From contig NZ_FNCH01000032.1 of assembly GCF_900100705.1 (NCBI RefSeq), positions 1-49,356 on the forward strand: a stretch of 49,356 nt of DNA, written 5' to 3'. Source of the DNA: Pedobacter terrae. GTDB lineage: Bacteria > Bacteroidota > Bacteroidia > Sphingobacteriales > Sphingobacteriaceae. Numbering within the stretch: position 1 is the stretch's first letter; each line of letters starts with the position of its first letter. The translations under genes and the position numbers were made by a program. Below the pieces are notes generated by a model, which made no database searches, was not told the DNA's origin, and saw only the letters and a list, made by a program, of their open reading frames with translations. Positions 23,155-32,254 of the stretch are shown in pieces.

Positions 23155-25392
23155 CTAAATTCTTTGCTAAAATATTTAGTTTTTTAAAATTTATAGGTAT
23201 TTAATATTGTATATTTTTAATTTATATTAAACTAATTAAATTGCTGATTATTAATTAATAATGAAATTTATACAAAATGGTAAAATGTCTGTTTTATGAA
23301 CAAAAATTAGTACAAATAGATAGCTTGTCATCCCTGCAAAGCTTGTTTCTATTTTGATCAGTAATATCCAATTAATTTACACTTATTAATCGATTTTCCT
23401 GAAAATTTTTTCCTTCAACTTTAATCTTTGTATACCTGACTGAAAATCTTTCCTATACGGAAAGGCAAAGCTTTACTGTATAAAAATCGATCGTTGCTCT
23501 CCCGATTTTAATAACATTAACAAACGCTTGGTGTTTTGGTTGAATGAAAGGAATTCTCTGCAGTTAAATTAATTTTTAGAACAGTAGAAATTGACTTAGA
23601 CGGATCAATAATTTCCGGCGTTTATCGCGCTGAATTTTAAAATTGAAAAGGAAGAAAACATTAACTTTTGACGAATGATATTTTCTTGGTGACATAATGT
23701 CTTATTTTTTAATGAAAGCTTTACTTGATTTTGCGGTATTTTGGACCCCGACTTTGGTTAAATTGATTGAAGTTACTTCAGCAGATTAGTTAAATAGAAC
23801 ATCACGGATTTCCTAAATCTGTATGTTTTCACCTTTAATCAATGCTTTTTAGTGATGAAATTTTAGCTATAGACTGCGTTCAAGGCTACTGATTTGTATG
23901 CTTTTTTCGTTATTTTAAGTCTAAAAACCACAATTTTTGAGCCTGTTAATGCAATTTCCTGACGATATTCGTGGGTAAAGGTGTTTTTAAAATATTTTAT
24001 TGTAATTTCTGTTTTTGCATAAAAAAGTGCGTTATTTGATATTTAAAGGCTGTTTTTTTATTTGAAATGGTCTTTTTCTTTTAACAGCTGAAATTGATGG
24101 ATCTTTCCTTTTTTATATAAAAAACATACCATTAATTGCCCTTAAAAATTAAATTTTGTCGGTTTTTTCTATTCCATCTTACCTTCCAAATGACTTTTGT
24201 TTTGTGTTCACTGATGATGTTTATTTAATATTTGAAACCCCATGCTGAAGCAGGAAGTTATAAATTTTGAGATATCACATGTTGTTTTAGGTGTGTATAC
24301 TCATGCTATCTACATAGGATCTGGATGTAAAATATCACAGATTAACAAAGATTTTAGGGGTTATTCTTTAGTCTTTTTCCTTTTATTTTTCTAGCACATT
24401 GTGCTGTATTTAATTGATGTTTTTTTGAAGGTTTGGATGATATTAAATGGTGAACTTCTGTGCTGTATTTCGACTGATTTTAGTATTGGTTTTTCCTTAC
24501 CTCAGGATCGATTTTCTTATTTAAAATGAATTAATATTTTGTTTATGTTAAGGCTTGATATTAGTCTAATTTTATACGTTGTAATGTTGGATCTTTTGTT
24601 CGTTTTTTATATTAATTATTTAGTTAAAATTAAATCTATTTTCTGTTTTAAACTTTAGTTTTTTGAGTGGCGAAAATGCGCTATATTATTCCGTAAAAAT
24701 TTATGTTTTTATCAGTTTTATACGTTGCAATATGAATCTTATTGTAGTAGGTAATCGACGGTTTTTATATGATTTTATTTTCGCTTATATTTTGATGTAT
24801 TGTTGAATCCCATATCCTCTTCTTCATAAAGAATGTAGGATTTATTTTTTCTTAACTCCCATCTCGCAATGTGTTAATTTTAACTTCGCATATTGGCATC
24901 ATATCATTGTTCATTATCTCAAATCAATTAATGCAGCTGTAGTTTTAGCTCGATTCTTTCTATTGATATATGAGGTGTATAACAGATTCATAACACTAAT
25001 CTGATAGCTGTAGTATTTATATCAATCAGTATCTTTTTAATAGGAAATACCTTGAATTAAGTTACCTTATGGCGTTCGGTTTAAGCGCTCAATTTTGCTG
25101 CACTTGCGGTTTTATTGGCGATCACTTTAATAGAAAATACATTCGCTGCCAGACTCTATTTATGAGTTCCCTTACCTCAGGTTGATGAGGTAATCATTGG
25201 ATCTGAGTTACCTGCTTTTAATTTTTTAGGTTAGCTGGTATGGATAATTTATCGAAAAAACTTTAGCTGTCTTGACTATTTTTTGCAGATGAAACAGGTT
25301 CTCAAAATAGACTACCAGAATGGAAATTATAACAGATTCTTTAAAAAAACAGAAAGCTTATTTAAGCCGTAATGAATTTTTTGTGCTGTTAT
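23155..25392. other. 2.2-kb AT-rich region without recognisable genes
   Basis: I found no convincing gene or gene fragment on either strand. The plus strand is strongly T-rich; one sampled 60-nt line (24001-24060) has only 14 G+C. A few phrases recur: TTTTATACGTTG at 24571 and 24716, GTGCTGTATTT near 24402 and 24460, CCTTACCTCAGG near 24496 and 25170. No tRNA, long hairpin or DnaA box cluster was seen. Both flanking genes point left, so it is upstream of the large gluzincin-like gene and downstream of the EamA gene. Confidence 0.6.
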
Positions 25393-26271
25393 TTAGAGCT
25401 GGTTTTTTCGCTTTTTATAGATCGGATAGAGAAAAATTGAAGCCAGGATAATGGTTGCACCGATATAAAATCCACCTGTCATTTGCTCTTTACTTTGAAA
25501 GAAAATGAAGGCGAGCACGATCCCATATACAGGTTCCAGATTGGTAATTAATGCGACTCTAAAAGCAGATAAAGTTCTCATTACAGCAACACCTGCAACG
25601 TAAGCAACCGACGTGCAAAGTGTGCCTAGCAGCGTAAGGTAAAACCAGTTTTGCGCACTTAGATTGAATGCGGTATGCAGAAGGGAGCCATCATATAAAC
25701 GGTATAATGTGATCCAGAAGAATGCACCAACAAGCTCGTAAAAACTGATAATGGAAGGCTCACTTTTTTGCACCAGTGTAGAATTTATGGTTGAAAAAAG
25801 ACTAGATGCTACTGCCGCTAAAAGACCGAAAATAATTCCTAAAGTATACTGGCCTTCGAATTTAAAGATCATATATATTCCTACAATGATTAATAAACCG
25901 ATTAAGATATCGCTTAGTTGTATCGGTTGTCTTTTGATCAGTGGTTCTAAAATGGCCGTAAATAAGGTGAAAGAAGAGAGGCATACCAGCGTTACCGAAA
26001 CGGTAGAAACTTTAATGGCATGAAAGAAAAATATCCAATGGATCGCTACAGCTCCGCCCGTTAAAAAAAATTGGATGAACTGTTTTTTACTAATCTTAAT
26101 GTTCTTTTTAGTGATTAAAAACCATGCTAAAAGTGTGGCCGCTGCAATTAATACTCTATACCAAACCATGGGTACTGCATCTATGGAAATTAATTTACCG
26201 AGCACGCCTGTAAAGCCCCAAACAAATACAGTAAGATGGAGGATGAGTAAATTCTTTTTGGTAATGTCCAT
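25393..26271 (-). CDS. EamA/DMT family transporter
   Basis: A 292-residue inner-membrane protein with ten predicted helices, built from two EamA repeats (about residues 10-135 and 150-282). HLTVFVWGFTGVLGKLI and the second-half ALITNLEPVYGIVLAFIFF are typical of the drug/metabolite transporter superfamily. The substrate is unknown; members export amino acids or other metabolites. It is the last gene of a tight operon, two nt after the LptF/G permease gene. Confidence 0.9.
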   Translation of the reverse strand: MDITKKNLLILHLTVFVWGFTGVLGKLISIDAVPMVWYRVLIAAATLLAWFLITKKNIKISKKQFIQFFLTGGAVAIHWIFFFHAIKVSTVSVTLVCLSSFTLFTAILEPLIKRQPIQLSDILIGLLIIVGIYMIFKFEGQYTLGIIFGLLAAVASSLFSTINSTLVQKSEPSIISFYELVGAFFWITLYRLYDGSLLHTAFNLSAQNWFYLTLLGTLCTSVAYVAGVAVMRTLSAFRVALITNLEPVYGIVLAFIFFQSKEQMTGGFYIGATIILASIFLYPIYKKRKNQL

Positions 26272-26273
26272 TA

Positions 26274-27377
26274 CTATTTAGGTGCTTTTCTTAAAAGGTA
26301 AAAACCTAGTAAGCCAAAGAATATGGTAGGCATAATAACGGCTGCAAAAGGAGGTAATCCGCCTTTGGTAGAAAACATCTGTGTGAACTGATTGAATACG
26401 ATATAAGCAAAGCTAATGAAGATCCCGATACCTAAAGATACACCAACACCCCCGCGAACTTTTCGCGACGAAAGCGCTACGCCAATCAGCGTTAATACAA
26501 AAGCAGATAGTGGGTGTAGGTAACGTTTATACTTCTCAAACTGAAGGTCGTTCATCACGCCTGTCCCGCGGATTTTTTCTTTCCTGATTTTCTCTGAAAG
26601 TTCTTTAGTGGTTAAATTTTGTACCACATTGTCATATGCCGAAAAATCATCCGGGCGCATGTCCAGGATGGTATCCTTAAGCTTGCCATTGCCATAAATC
26701 ATGGTTTCTTTCAATCCATCTATCTTACGGATGGAGTAGTTGCTCAATTGCCATTTACGCTTGAGTGAATCCCATTTGATATTTTCTGCAACGATCTTTT
26801 TGGTCAGCACGTCTCCACTAAAGTTATCGAGAGAAAACCGATATCCTGAATTCGTTTTGTTGTCGAAATTATCAATATAGATATAGGTTTTGTCATCCAG
26901 TTTCATATGGATTTTTGATTTTGTGGAAGGATCATTACGTTTTACATAAGTGTTCTCGAAGCTATTCTTTAAGGTATTGGTATAAGGGAGGACGTATAAA
27001 TTTGAAAGTAGGTTGGCCGAGAAAATAATGGTGGCCGACACCAGGTAAGGAAATAAGAACCGGTTAAAACTTACACCGCCACTTAAAATTGGTACAATTT
27101 CGGTTTGATCGGCCATTTTAGCGGTGAAGAAAATTACGGCAATAAAATTAATCAGCGGCGAAAGCATATTCACATAGAATGGAATGGAGCCAGCGTAATA
27201 TTTGGAGAGGATTCCCCAAAAACTCAGGCCGCTTTTCATAAAATCATCCATCTTTTCCGATAGGTCGAATACAACAATAATGATCACAAAAATGGCAAGG
27301 GTATAAATAAATGTACCCAGGTATTTCCCGATAATATACTGATCGATGATTTTTATTCTCCCTTTTAACAGATTCAT
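26274..27377 (-). CDS. LptF/LptG family permease
   Basis: A 367-residue inner-membrane subunit of the lipopolysaccharide export ABC transporter. Three N-terminal helices surround SEKMDDFMKSG and the cytoplasmic TAKMADQTEIVPILSGGVSFNRFL coupling region; a periplasmic jellyroll domain spans about residues 120-255; three C-terminal helices follow, with HPLSAFVLTLIGVALSSRKVRGG. LptF and LptG are hard to tell apart in Bacteroidota. One nt separates it from tgt and two from the EamA gene. The partner permease and LptB are not in the window. Confidence 0.93.
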   Translation of the reverse strand: MNLLKGRIKIIDQYIIGKYLGTFIYTLAIFVIIIVVFDLSEKMDDFMKSGLSFWGILSKYYAGSIPFYVNMLSPLINFIAVIFFTAKMADQTEIVPILSGGVSFNRFLFPYLVSATIIFSANLLSNLYVLPYTNTLKNSFENTYVKRNDPSTKSKIHMKLDDKTYIYIDNFDNKTNSGYRFSLDNFSGDVLTKKIVAENIKWDSLKRKWQLSNYSIRKIDGLKETMIYGNGKLKDTILDMRPDDFSAYDNVVQNLTTKELSEKIRKEKIRGTGVMNDLQFEKYKRYLHPLSAFVLTLIGVALSSRKVRGGVGVSLGIGIFISFAYIVFNQFTQMFSTKGGLPPFAAVIMPTIFFGLLGFYLLRKAPK

Positions 27378-27378
27378 T

Positions 27379-28512
27379 TTATAGCTTATTGCCTAACACT
27401 TTAACCATTTTGTTTTTCCACTCGTAAAATTCACCTGCAATGATTTTTTCCCTGGCCTGTTTTACCAGCCAAAGATAGAAATGCAGGTTATGTAAGGTAG
27501 CAATTTGAGCGCCAAGCATTTCATTGCTATGTACCAGGTGCCTCAAATAAGCTTTCGTAGTTACCTGATCTGCATGTAGGTCGCTTTCTGCATCTAATGC
27601 AGAAAAATCATTCTCCCATTTTTTGTTCCTGATGTTTATAATACCATTTCTGGTAAATAGCATGCCATTTCTTGCATTTCTGGTTGGCATCACACAATCA
27701 AACATATCTATACCCAACGCAATATTCTCTAATATATTGATTGGTGTACCAACTCCCATTAAATAACGTGGTTTTTCCGCTGGTAATATATTACATACTA
27801 CTTCCGTCATGGCATACATCTCTTCGGCAGGCTCGCCTACTGATAAACCACCAATTGCATTGCCTTCGCGACCCATGCTGGCAATAAATTCTGCCGATTT
27901 AATTCTCAGATCTTTATACACAGAACCTTGAACAATAGGGAAAAGTGTTTGATCAAAACCATATTTGGGCTGAGTATTATCAAAATGGGTGCAGCAGCGC
28001 TCTAGCCAGCGATGGGTCATTTTGATGGATTTGGCAGCGTAAGTATAATCGCATGGGTATGGCGTGCACTCATCAAAGGCCATAATGATATCGGCACCGA
28101 TGGTCCGCTGAATATCCATGGCATATTCAGGTGTAAAAAGATGTTTTGAACCATCAATATGCGAACGGAAAGTAACACCTTCCTCCTTAATTTTACGCAC
28201 TTTACTTAATGAATATACCTGGTAACCACCACTATCAGTTAAAATAGGGCGGTCCCAGCCTATAAATTTATGTAAACCACCTGCTTTTTCAAGGATATCA
28301 AGACCTGGTCTTAAATAAAGATGGTAAGTATTTCCGAGAATGATTTTTGCATCAATATCATCTTTAAGCTCGCGCTGATGTACGGCTTTTACCGTTCCAG
28401 CTGTGCCTACAGGCATAAATATCGGGGTTTGTATTTCGCCATGGGCAGTAGTTACTGTTCCGGCCCTGGCTTTAGATAGTGGATCGTTAGCCTGTAAACT
28501 AAATTTCATCAT
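27379..28512 (-). CDS. tgt: tRNA guanosine(34) transglycosylase
   Basis: Tgt exchanges guanine-34 for preQ1 in tRNAs for Asp, Asn, His and Tyr, a step of queuosine formation. The 377-residue TIM barrel has GNTYHLYLRPG, the catalytic Asp in TDSGGYQVYSLS, FDECTP, GNAIGGLSVGEP, YLMGVGTP and the second catalytic Asp in GIDMFDCVMPTRNARNG. The usual Cys-x-Cys-x2-Cys-His zinc site near residue 310 is not obvious: the segment reads LDAESDLHADQVTTKAYLRHL, without the three cysteines. GAGG lies seven nt before the first of two adjacent ATGs. First gene of an operon with the permease and EamA genes. Confidence 0.94.
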   Translation of the reverse strand: MMKFSLQANDPLSKARAGTVTTAHGEIQTPIFMPVGTAGTVKAVHQRELKDDIDAKIILGNTYHLYLRPGLDILEKAGGLHKFIGWDRPILTDSGGYQVYSLSKVRKIKEEGVTFRSHIDGSKHLFTPEYAMDIQRTIGADIIMAFDECTPYPCDYTYAAKSIKMTHRWLERCCTHFDNTQPKYGFDQTLFPIVQGSVYKDLRIKSAEFIASMGREGNAIGGLSVGEPAEEMYAMTEVVCNILPAEKPRYLMGVGTPINILENIALGIDMFDCVMPTRNARNGMLFTRNGIINIRNKKWENDFSALDAESDLHADQVTTKAYLRHLVHSNEMLGAQIATLHNLHFYLWLVKQAREKIIAGEFYEWKNKMVKVLGNKL

Positions 28513-28641
28513 GTATTTTCCTCGTCAAAAATCTGCCAAAAATAGCAAAAATTGAGGGCATATTTTTGTTTAATTTTTTATCCACATAAAAGTGATTTAC
28601 AGATTAAAAATGAGAAATTTGCGCCTATTTATTTTACCATC

Positions 28642-29769
28642 GTGATATTAACCCCGCTTGAGATTATCCTGCTCTCGATATTGGCTTTTTGCTTATTGGT
28701 TCAGCTTTATTATGTATTGTTTGTTCATTTAAAGCTGGCCAGGGTAAGCATTGAAGAAGCGCCTTTTTCGGCGCATAAGCCAATAAGTGTTATTGTTTGT
28801 GCCCGGAATGAAATTGTTAACCTGGAACAGTATCTTCCTTCGTTATTTAGTCAGAATTACCCTGAATTTGAAGTTGTGGTGGTTAATGACCGCTCCTGGG
28901 ATGGTACGGAAGAGTTTTTAGAGGCTTTTGAAAAGAAGCACCATAACCTTAAAGTGGTTAAAATTTTAGATAACGATAAATTTATTGCCGGCAAAAAATT
29001 TGCTGTTACCATGGGTATAAAGGCAGCTAAATATGATTGGCTGGTATTTACAGATGCCGATTGCATGCCTGCATCTGACAATTGGCTGATGGATATGCAG
29101 CAACCTGCTGATGAACAGACCGAAATTGTATTGGGTTACTCGCCCTATATAAAAAAACGAAGCTTGTTAAATGCTTTAATCCGTTTCGAAACTTTTTTCA
29201 CAGCTGTTAACTACCTTTCTTTTGCCCTTAAAGGAATGCCTTATATGGGCGTTGGGCGGAATATGGCTTATAAAAAATCCCTGTTTTTTAAGAATAAGGG
29301 TTTTGCAGCGCATATGCATATTCCTTCCGGAGATGATGATTTATTCATTAACGCACATGCCAATAAGTTTAATACCGAGATTCGCCTACATCAGGATAGT
29401 CATGTGTGGAGCGAGCCAAATAAAACCTGGGCAGGTTATTTAAGACAGAAAAAACGCCATTTTGGTGCTGGGAAATTCTATAAATCGAAACATAAATTTA
29501 TTTTGAGCCTGCAAATTATCGCTCAGTTTTTGTTTTATGCTTTTTTTGCTGCTTGTATGTTTCTAAGCCGCGAAGCGCAATACGTAGCGCTAGGGATTTT
29601 TGTATTAAGCATTATGATCAGGTGTTTTGTTTATCCAAAACTACTTAAGCGATTAAACTATCGCGATTTACGTTGGTGGTTCCCGATTTTAGATATACTT
29701 TTGTTTCTGTTTTTAACCCTAAACGGATTTTTATCCATGTTTGGGAAGAAAAATGTAAAATGGAAATAG
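28642..29769 (+). CDS. Family 2 glycosyltransferase, membrane bound
   Basis: A GT-A fold glycosyltransferase, about 375 residues from a GTG start. There is one N-terminal helix and two or three near the C-terminus. Motifs are VIVCARNE, VVVNDRSWDGTEE, the metal-binding FTDADCMP, GDDDLFINAHA and QKKRHFGAGK, a variant of the processive-type QxxRW. Donor and acceptor are unknown. An in-frame TTG at 28552 would add 30 unconvincing residues, and a perfect -7 box (TATTTTTG, 28560-28567) lies inside that extension. rsmG follows at 25 nt and is likely co-transcribed. Confidence 0.85.
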   Translation: MILTPLEIILLSILAFCLLVQLYYVLFVHLKLARVSIEEAPFSAHKPISVIVCARNEIVNLEQYLPSLFSQNYPEFEVVVVNDRSWDGTEEFLEAFEKKHHNLKVVKILDNDKFIAGKKFAVTMGIKAAKYDWLVFTDADCMPASDNWLMDMQQPADEQTEIVLGYSPYIKKRSLLNALIRFETFFTAVNYLSFALKGMPYMGVGRNMAYKKSLFFKNKGFAAHMHIPSGDDDLFINAHANKFNTEIRLHQDSHVWSEPNKTWAGYLRQKKRHFGAGKFYKSKHKFILSLQIIAQFLFYAFFAACMFLSREAQYVALGIFVLSIMIRCFVYPKLLKRLNYRDLRWWFPILDILLFLFLTLNGFLSMFGKKNVKWK

Positions 29770-29794
29770 TTCATAATCCTTTAGTTGTTGCAAT

Positions 29795-30430
29795 ATGCCT
29801 GATGTAAAGCCAGAAATCATTTTAAAATATTTTCCCGACTTAAGTGAAAAACAGCTTGAGCAGTTTTCGCGGTTGTTTGAGTTATATAGCTTCTGGAATG
29901 CACAGATCAATGTAATTTCGAGAAAAGATATAGAAGAATTATACGAGCGCCATGTGCTCCACTCCTTGGGTATAGCTAAAACATGTACGTTTAAGGCTGG
30001 AGAATCAGTTTTGGATGTAGGAACAGGAGGAGGCTTTCCCGGTATTCCTTTAGCCATTTTATTTCCTGAAACGCAATTTTACCTGGTTGATTCTATCGGA
30101 AAAAAAATCAAAGTGGTAAAAGAAGTGGCGTCGGCACTTGGACTGGATAATTTGCGTGCCGATCATTTAAGGGCTGAGCAGGTTAAAGAGAAATTTAATT
30201 TTGTAGTATCAAGGGCAGTAACCCGTTTGGGGGAATTTTATCCATGGATACAGGGGAAATTTAAAAAAGATTCCATAAATGCCATTCCAAACGGCATTCT
30301 GTACTTGAAGGGAGGAGATTTGGCAGAAGAGATCAAGGAATCGAAACTGAAAGCAGAATTATATCCGCTTTCAGCTTATTTTGAGGAAGATTTTTTTGAA
30401 ACTAAATATGTGGTTTACGTACCGCAGTAA
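29795..30430 (+). CDS. rsmG: 16S rRNA (guanine(527)-N7)-methyltransferase
   Basis: RsmG (GidB) methylates N7 of G527 in the 530 loop of 16S rRNA; loss of the enzyme gives low-level streptomycin resistance in other bacteria. The 211-residue protein has NVISRKDIEELYERHVLHSL (residues 39-58), the S-adenosylmethionine loop VLDVGTGGGFPGIPLAI (72-88), FNFVVSRAVT and YLKGGDLAEEI. The start is supported by the family N-terminus. It is the second gene after the glycosyltransferase. Confidence 0.96.
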   Translation: MPDVKPEIILKYFPDLSEKQLEQFSRLFELYSFWNAQINVISRKDIEELYERHVLHSLGIAKTCTFKAGESVLDVGTGGGFPGIPLAILFPETQFYLVDSIGKKIKVVKEVASALGLDNLRADHLRAEQVKEKFNFVVSRAVTRLGEFYPWIQGKFKKDSINAIPNGILYLKGGDLAEEIKESKLKAELYPLSAYFEEDFFETKYVVYVPQ

Positions 30431-30505
30431 TTAATTTCTTTTTATTTATTTGTTGATCAGGTAATTACAAATTTATTTTGTCCTAATATGGAATTTAATT
30501 CCTGA

Positions 30506-30670
30506 TTTGTCCAAGGCTTTCAGGATAATTTATATTATTGGCGTGATAGAACAGGGAATGAGTTGGATGTACTACTTGATACAGCTACAGCCGTTATTGC
30601 CATAGAAATTAACGCTGGTGTTACAATGAATGCAGGTTATCAAAAAGGCTTATTGTATTTAAAGGAATAA
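30506..30670 (+). pseudogene. Remnant of a DUF4143-type ATPase gene (3' end only)
   Basis: A 54-codon open stretch, ended by TAA, reads FVQGFQDNLYYWRDRTGNEL, then DVLLDT and AIEINAG, and finally GLLYLKE. The order LYYWRD, GNELDVLL, IEI matches the C-terminal DUF4143 domain of the AAA ATPases common in Bacteroidota and archaea. The ATPase part and any start are missing; a stop codon lies directly upstream. It sits between rsmG and the M28 peptidase gene. Confidence 0.6.
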
Positions 30671-30702
30671 CTAACGAAAAAAAGCTTTAAAACGATGGTT
30701 AT

Positions 30703-31677
30703 TTAAAACCTTTCTGATTTTCTTGGATTATCCATCATAATCATCTTATCCTTTAACAGTTGTTGTAAGCCTGTTTGTTTATCAATATTTTTTACAACAT
30801 CCAGTACAGCACTAGCTGCATTACTAAAGAATTGCTTCGTGATAGTAGAATATTCGTCACTGGCTTTATGATAATCTTTGTGATCTTCTACACCGAAATA
30901 TAGGAATGGGATATTTTTTGCATTAAATGCTCCCTGGTCGCTTTGGTTGGTCCAGTCATCGTGACCTAGTTCGGGATCGTCATGGCCAAAAAGCAATTTG
31001 ATATTGGTTTTAGTTGTATCTACATATTTCTTTAAATCTGGATATTTAAATGTTCCGCATATGTACAGCTCACCTTTATCACTATGGCTGATCATATCCA
31101 TGTTTAAATCAATGGCGATCGTATTAATGGGCACTGGTGGATTGCCAACAAATGCCTTGGCGCCTTGTAAACCCATTTCTTCAGCATCAAAAGATGCGAA
31201 AATGATGGTGTTATTGGGTTTGTATTTCGAAAAATAAGCAGCGATTTTCAGTAAACCTGCTGTTCCTGATGCATTATCATCGGCACCATTAAAAACTTCG
31301 CCTTTAATTACCCCCAAATGATCGTAATGTGCCGAAACTACAATTACATTGGTTCCCTTGCCTGGAATGTAACCGATAATATTGGTTCCGTTTATTTTTT
31401 GACCATTTCTATCATTAAAGGTGAATTCCTGGGCATAATTTACATGTTGCGGATAAGATTTTAATCCTAATTTTTGAAATCTTTCTATAATATAGGTTCT
31501 TGCCATTTCTGCCCCCTTTGTACCTGTTTTACGGCCCTGGTAAGCGTCAGAAGAAAGTACTTCAACATCTTTGAGCAATTGGTTATCTAATTTGCCAGAA
31601 GCTGTATTATTTTGATTTTTTACGGATGAACAGCAGCTGAACATCATGGCTAAGGGAATGATATAGAGGATTTTCAT
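30703..31677 (-). CDS. M28 family peptidase, lipoprotein
   Basis: A 324-residue exported zinc peptidase. The short signal peptide ends in MMFSC, with a lipidated Cys15 likely. The zinc and catalytic residues are His117 (SAHYDH), Asp133 (GADDNASG), Glu166/Glu167 (DAEEMG), Asp194 (NMD) and His270 (DYHKASD). The SDAYQGRKTGTKGAEMA segment before the domain is usual for such lipoproteins. Unlike the M28 enzyme at 306-1853 it has no PA domain. It probably releases N-terminal residues from peptides at the cell envelope. Single gene. Confidence 0.92.
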   Translation of the reverse strand: MKILYIIPLAMMFSCCSSVKNQNNTASGKLDNQLLKDVEVLSSDAYQGRKTGTKGAEMARTYIIERFQKLGLKSYPQHVNYAQEFTFNDRNGQKINGTNIIGYIPGKGTNVIVVSAHYDHLGVIKGEVFNGADDNASGTAGLLKIAAYFSKYKPNNTIIFASFDAEEMGLQGAKAFVGNPPVPINTIAIDLNMDMISHSDKGELYICGTFKYPDLKKYVDTTKTNIKLLFGHDDPELGHDDWTNQSDQGAFNAKNIPFLYFGVEDHKDYHKASDEYSTITKQFFSNAASAVLDVVKNIDKQTGLQQLLKDKMIMMDNPRKSERF

Positions 31678-32254
31678 GATTTATTGGTACTTATATAAGT
31701 CGTCATGCTGAATTTATTTCAGCATCTTTCCTAAAATATAGACCCTGAAATGAATCCGATATCTATCGGATCAGGGTGACGGATCTAAGTTAAAATATTG
31801 CTTGGAGATTTTTTAATGCGTTTCGTTATTATACGAAGCCTTTAAAAGTCATTCAAATCATCTGTAATTGATATCTTGCCTTTAAACGCACCAAGGATCC
31901 TTTTAGCGAGAAGTAGCTTATCTTCCGTTAAAAGGTCACTATAACTTCCGTTTTAATCTGTAAAGGGGCTTTTTCTTTCAGTGTTATTTTTCCTTTCGTA
32001 ATATCCTTCTGTGGCTAACATATCTTTGGTATTATTAACAAATATACATTTTTCAGTACGCTATTCCAACGCTGTTTTTTATACTGTATTGCGTTGCTAA
32101 ACCTGATGGAAACGGCAGCCCGAGCTTTTCGCGAGGCTACAGTGTACAGCAGGGCTGAAGGCTGCCAAAAGCTGTTACTTTCATTTTCGAATTGAAAAAA
32201 AATGTAAATAAAGATTGTTTTATCGTACCTCCTCGCAATGACGGAAAAGTTGAA
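31678..32254. other. Intergenic region rich in small repeats between M28 and smc
   Basis: The 577 nt contain an empty TGCTGAA..TTCAGCA repeat (31697-31725), a related element holding a micro-palindrome (31741-31783), and a GGCAGCC..GGCTGCC structured stretch (32099-32166) that begins AACCTGATGG. No gene is seen. Confidence 0.6.
31754..31771. repeat. Micro-palindrome P1 nested in another repeat
   Basis: ATCCGATA-TC-TATCGGAT: two perfect 8-bp arms. It interrupts a CTGAAATGA..CAGGGTGACG element whose empty relative is 31697-31725. Other copies: 35947-35968, 36051-36068, 49085-49102 and a decayed one at 2082-2099. Confidence 0.85.

Noticed and set aside
28579..28588. TTATCCACA, a perfect DnaA box
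   Set aside because: A single copy in the glycosyltransferase leader, without other boxes or an AT-rich unwinding region nearby. One match per window is expected by chance or as an isolated site, so no origin is claimed.
32099..32166. Third copy of the secDF-flanking repeat
   Set aside because: Only the first ten or so bases (AACCTGATGG) resemble it; the remainder is a different GGCAGCC..GGCTGCC structure.
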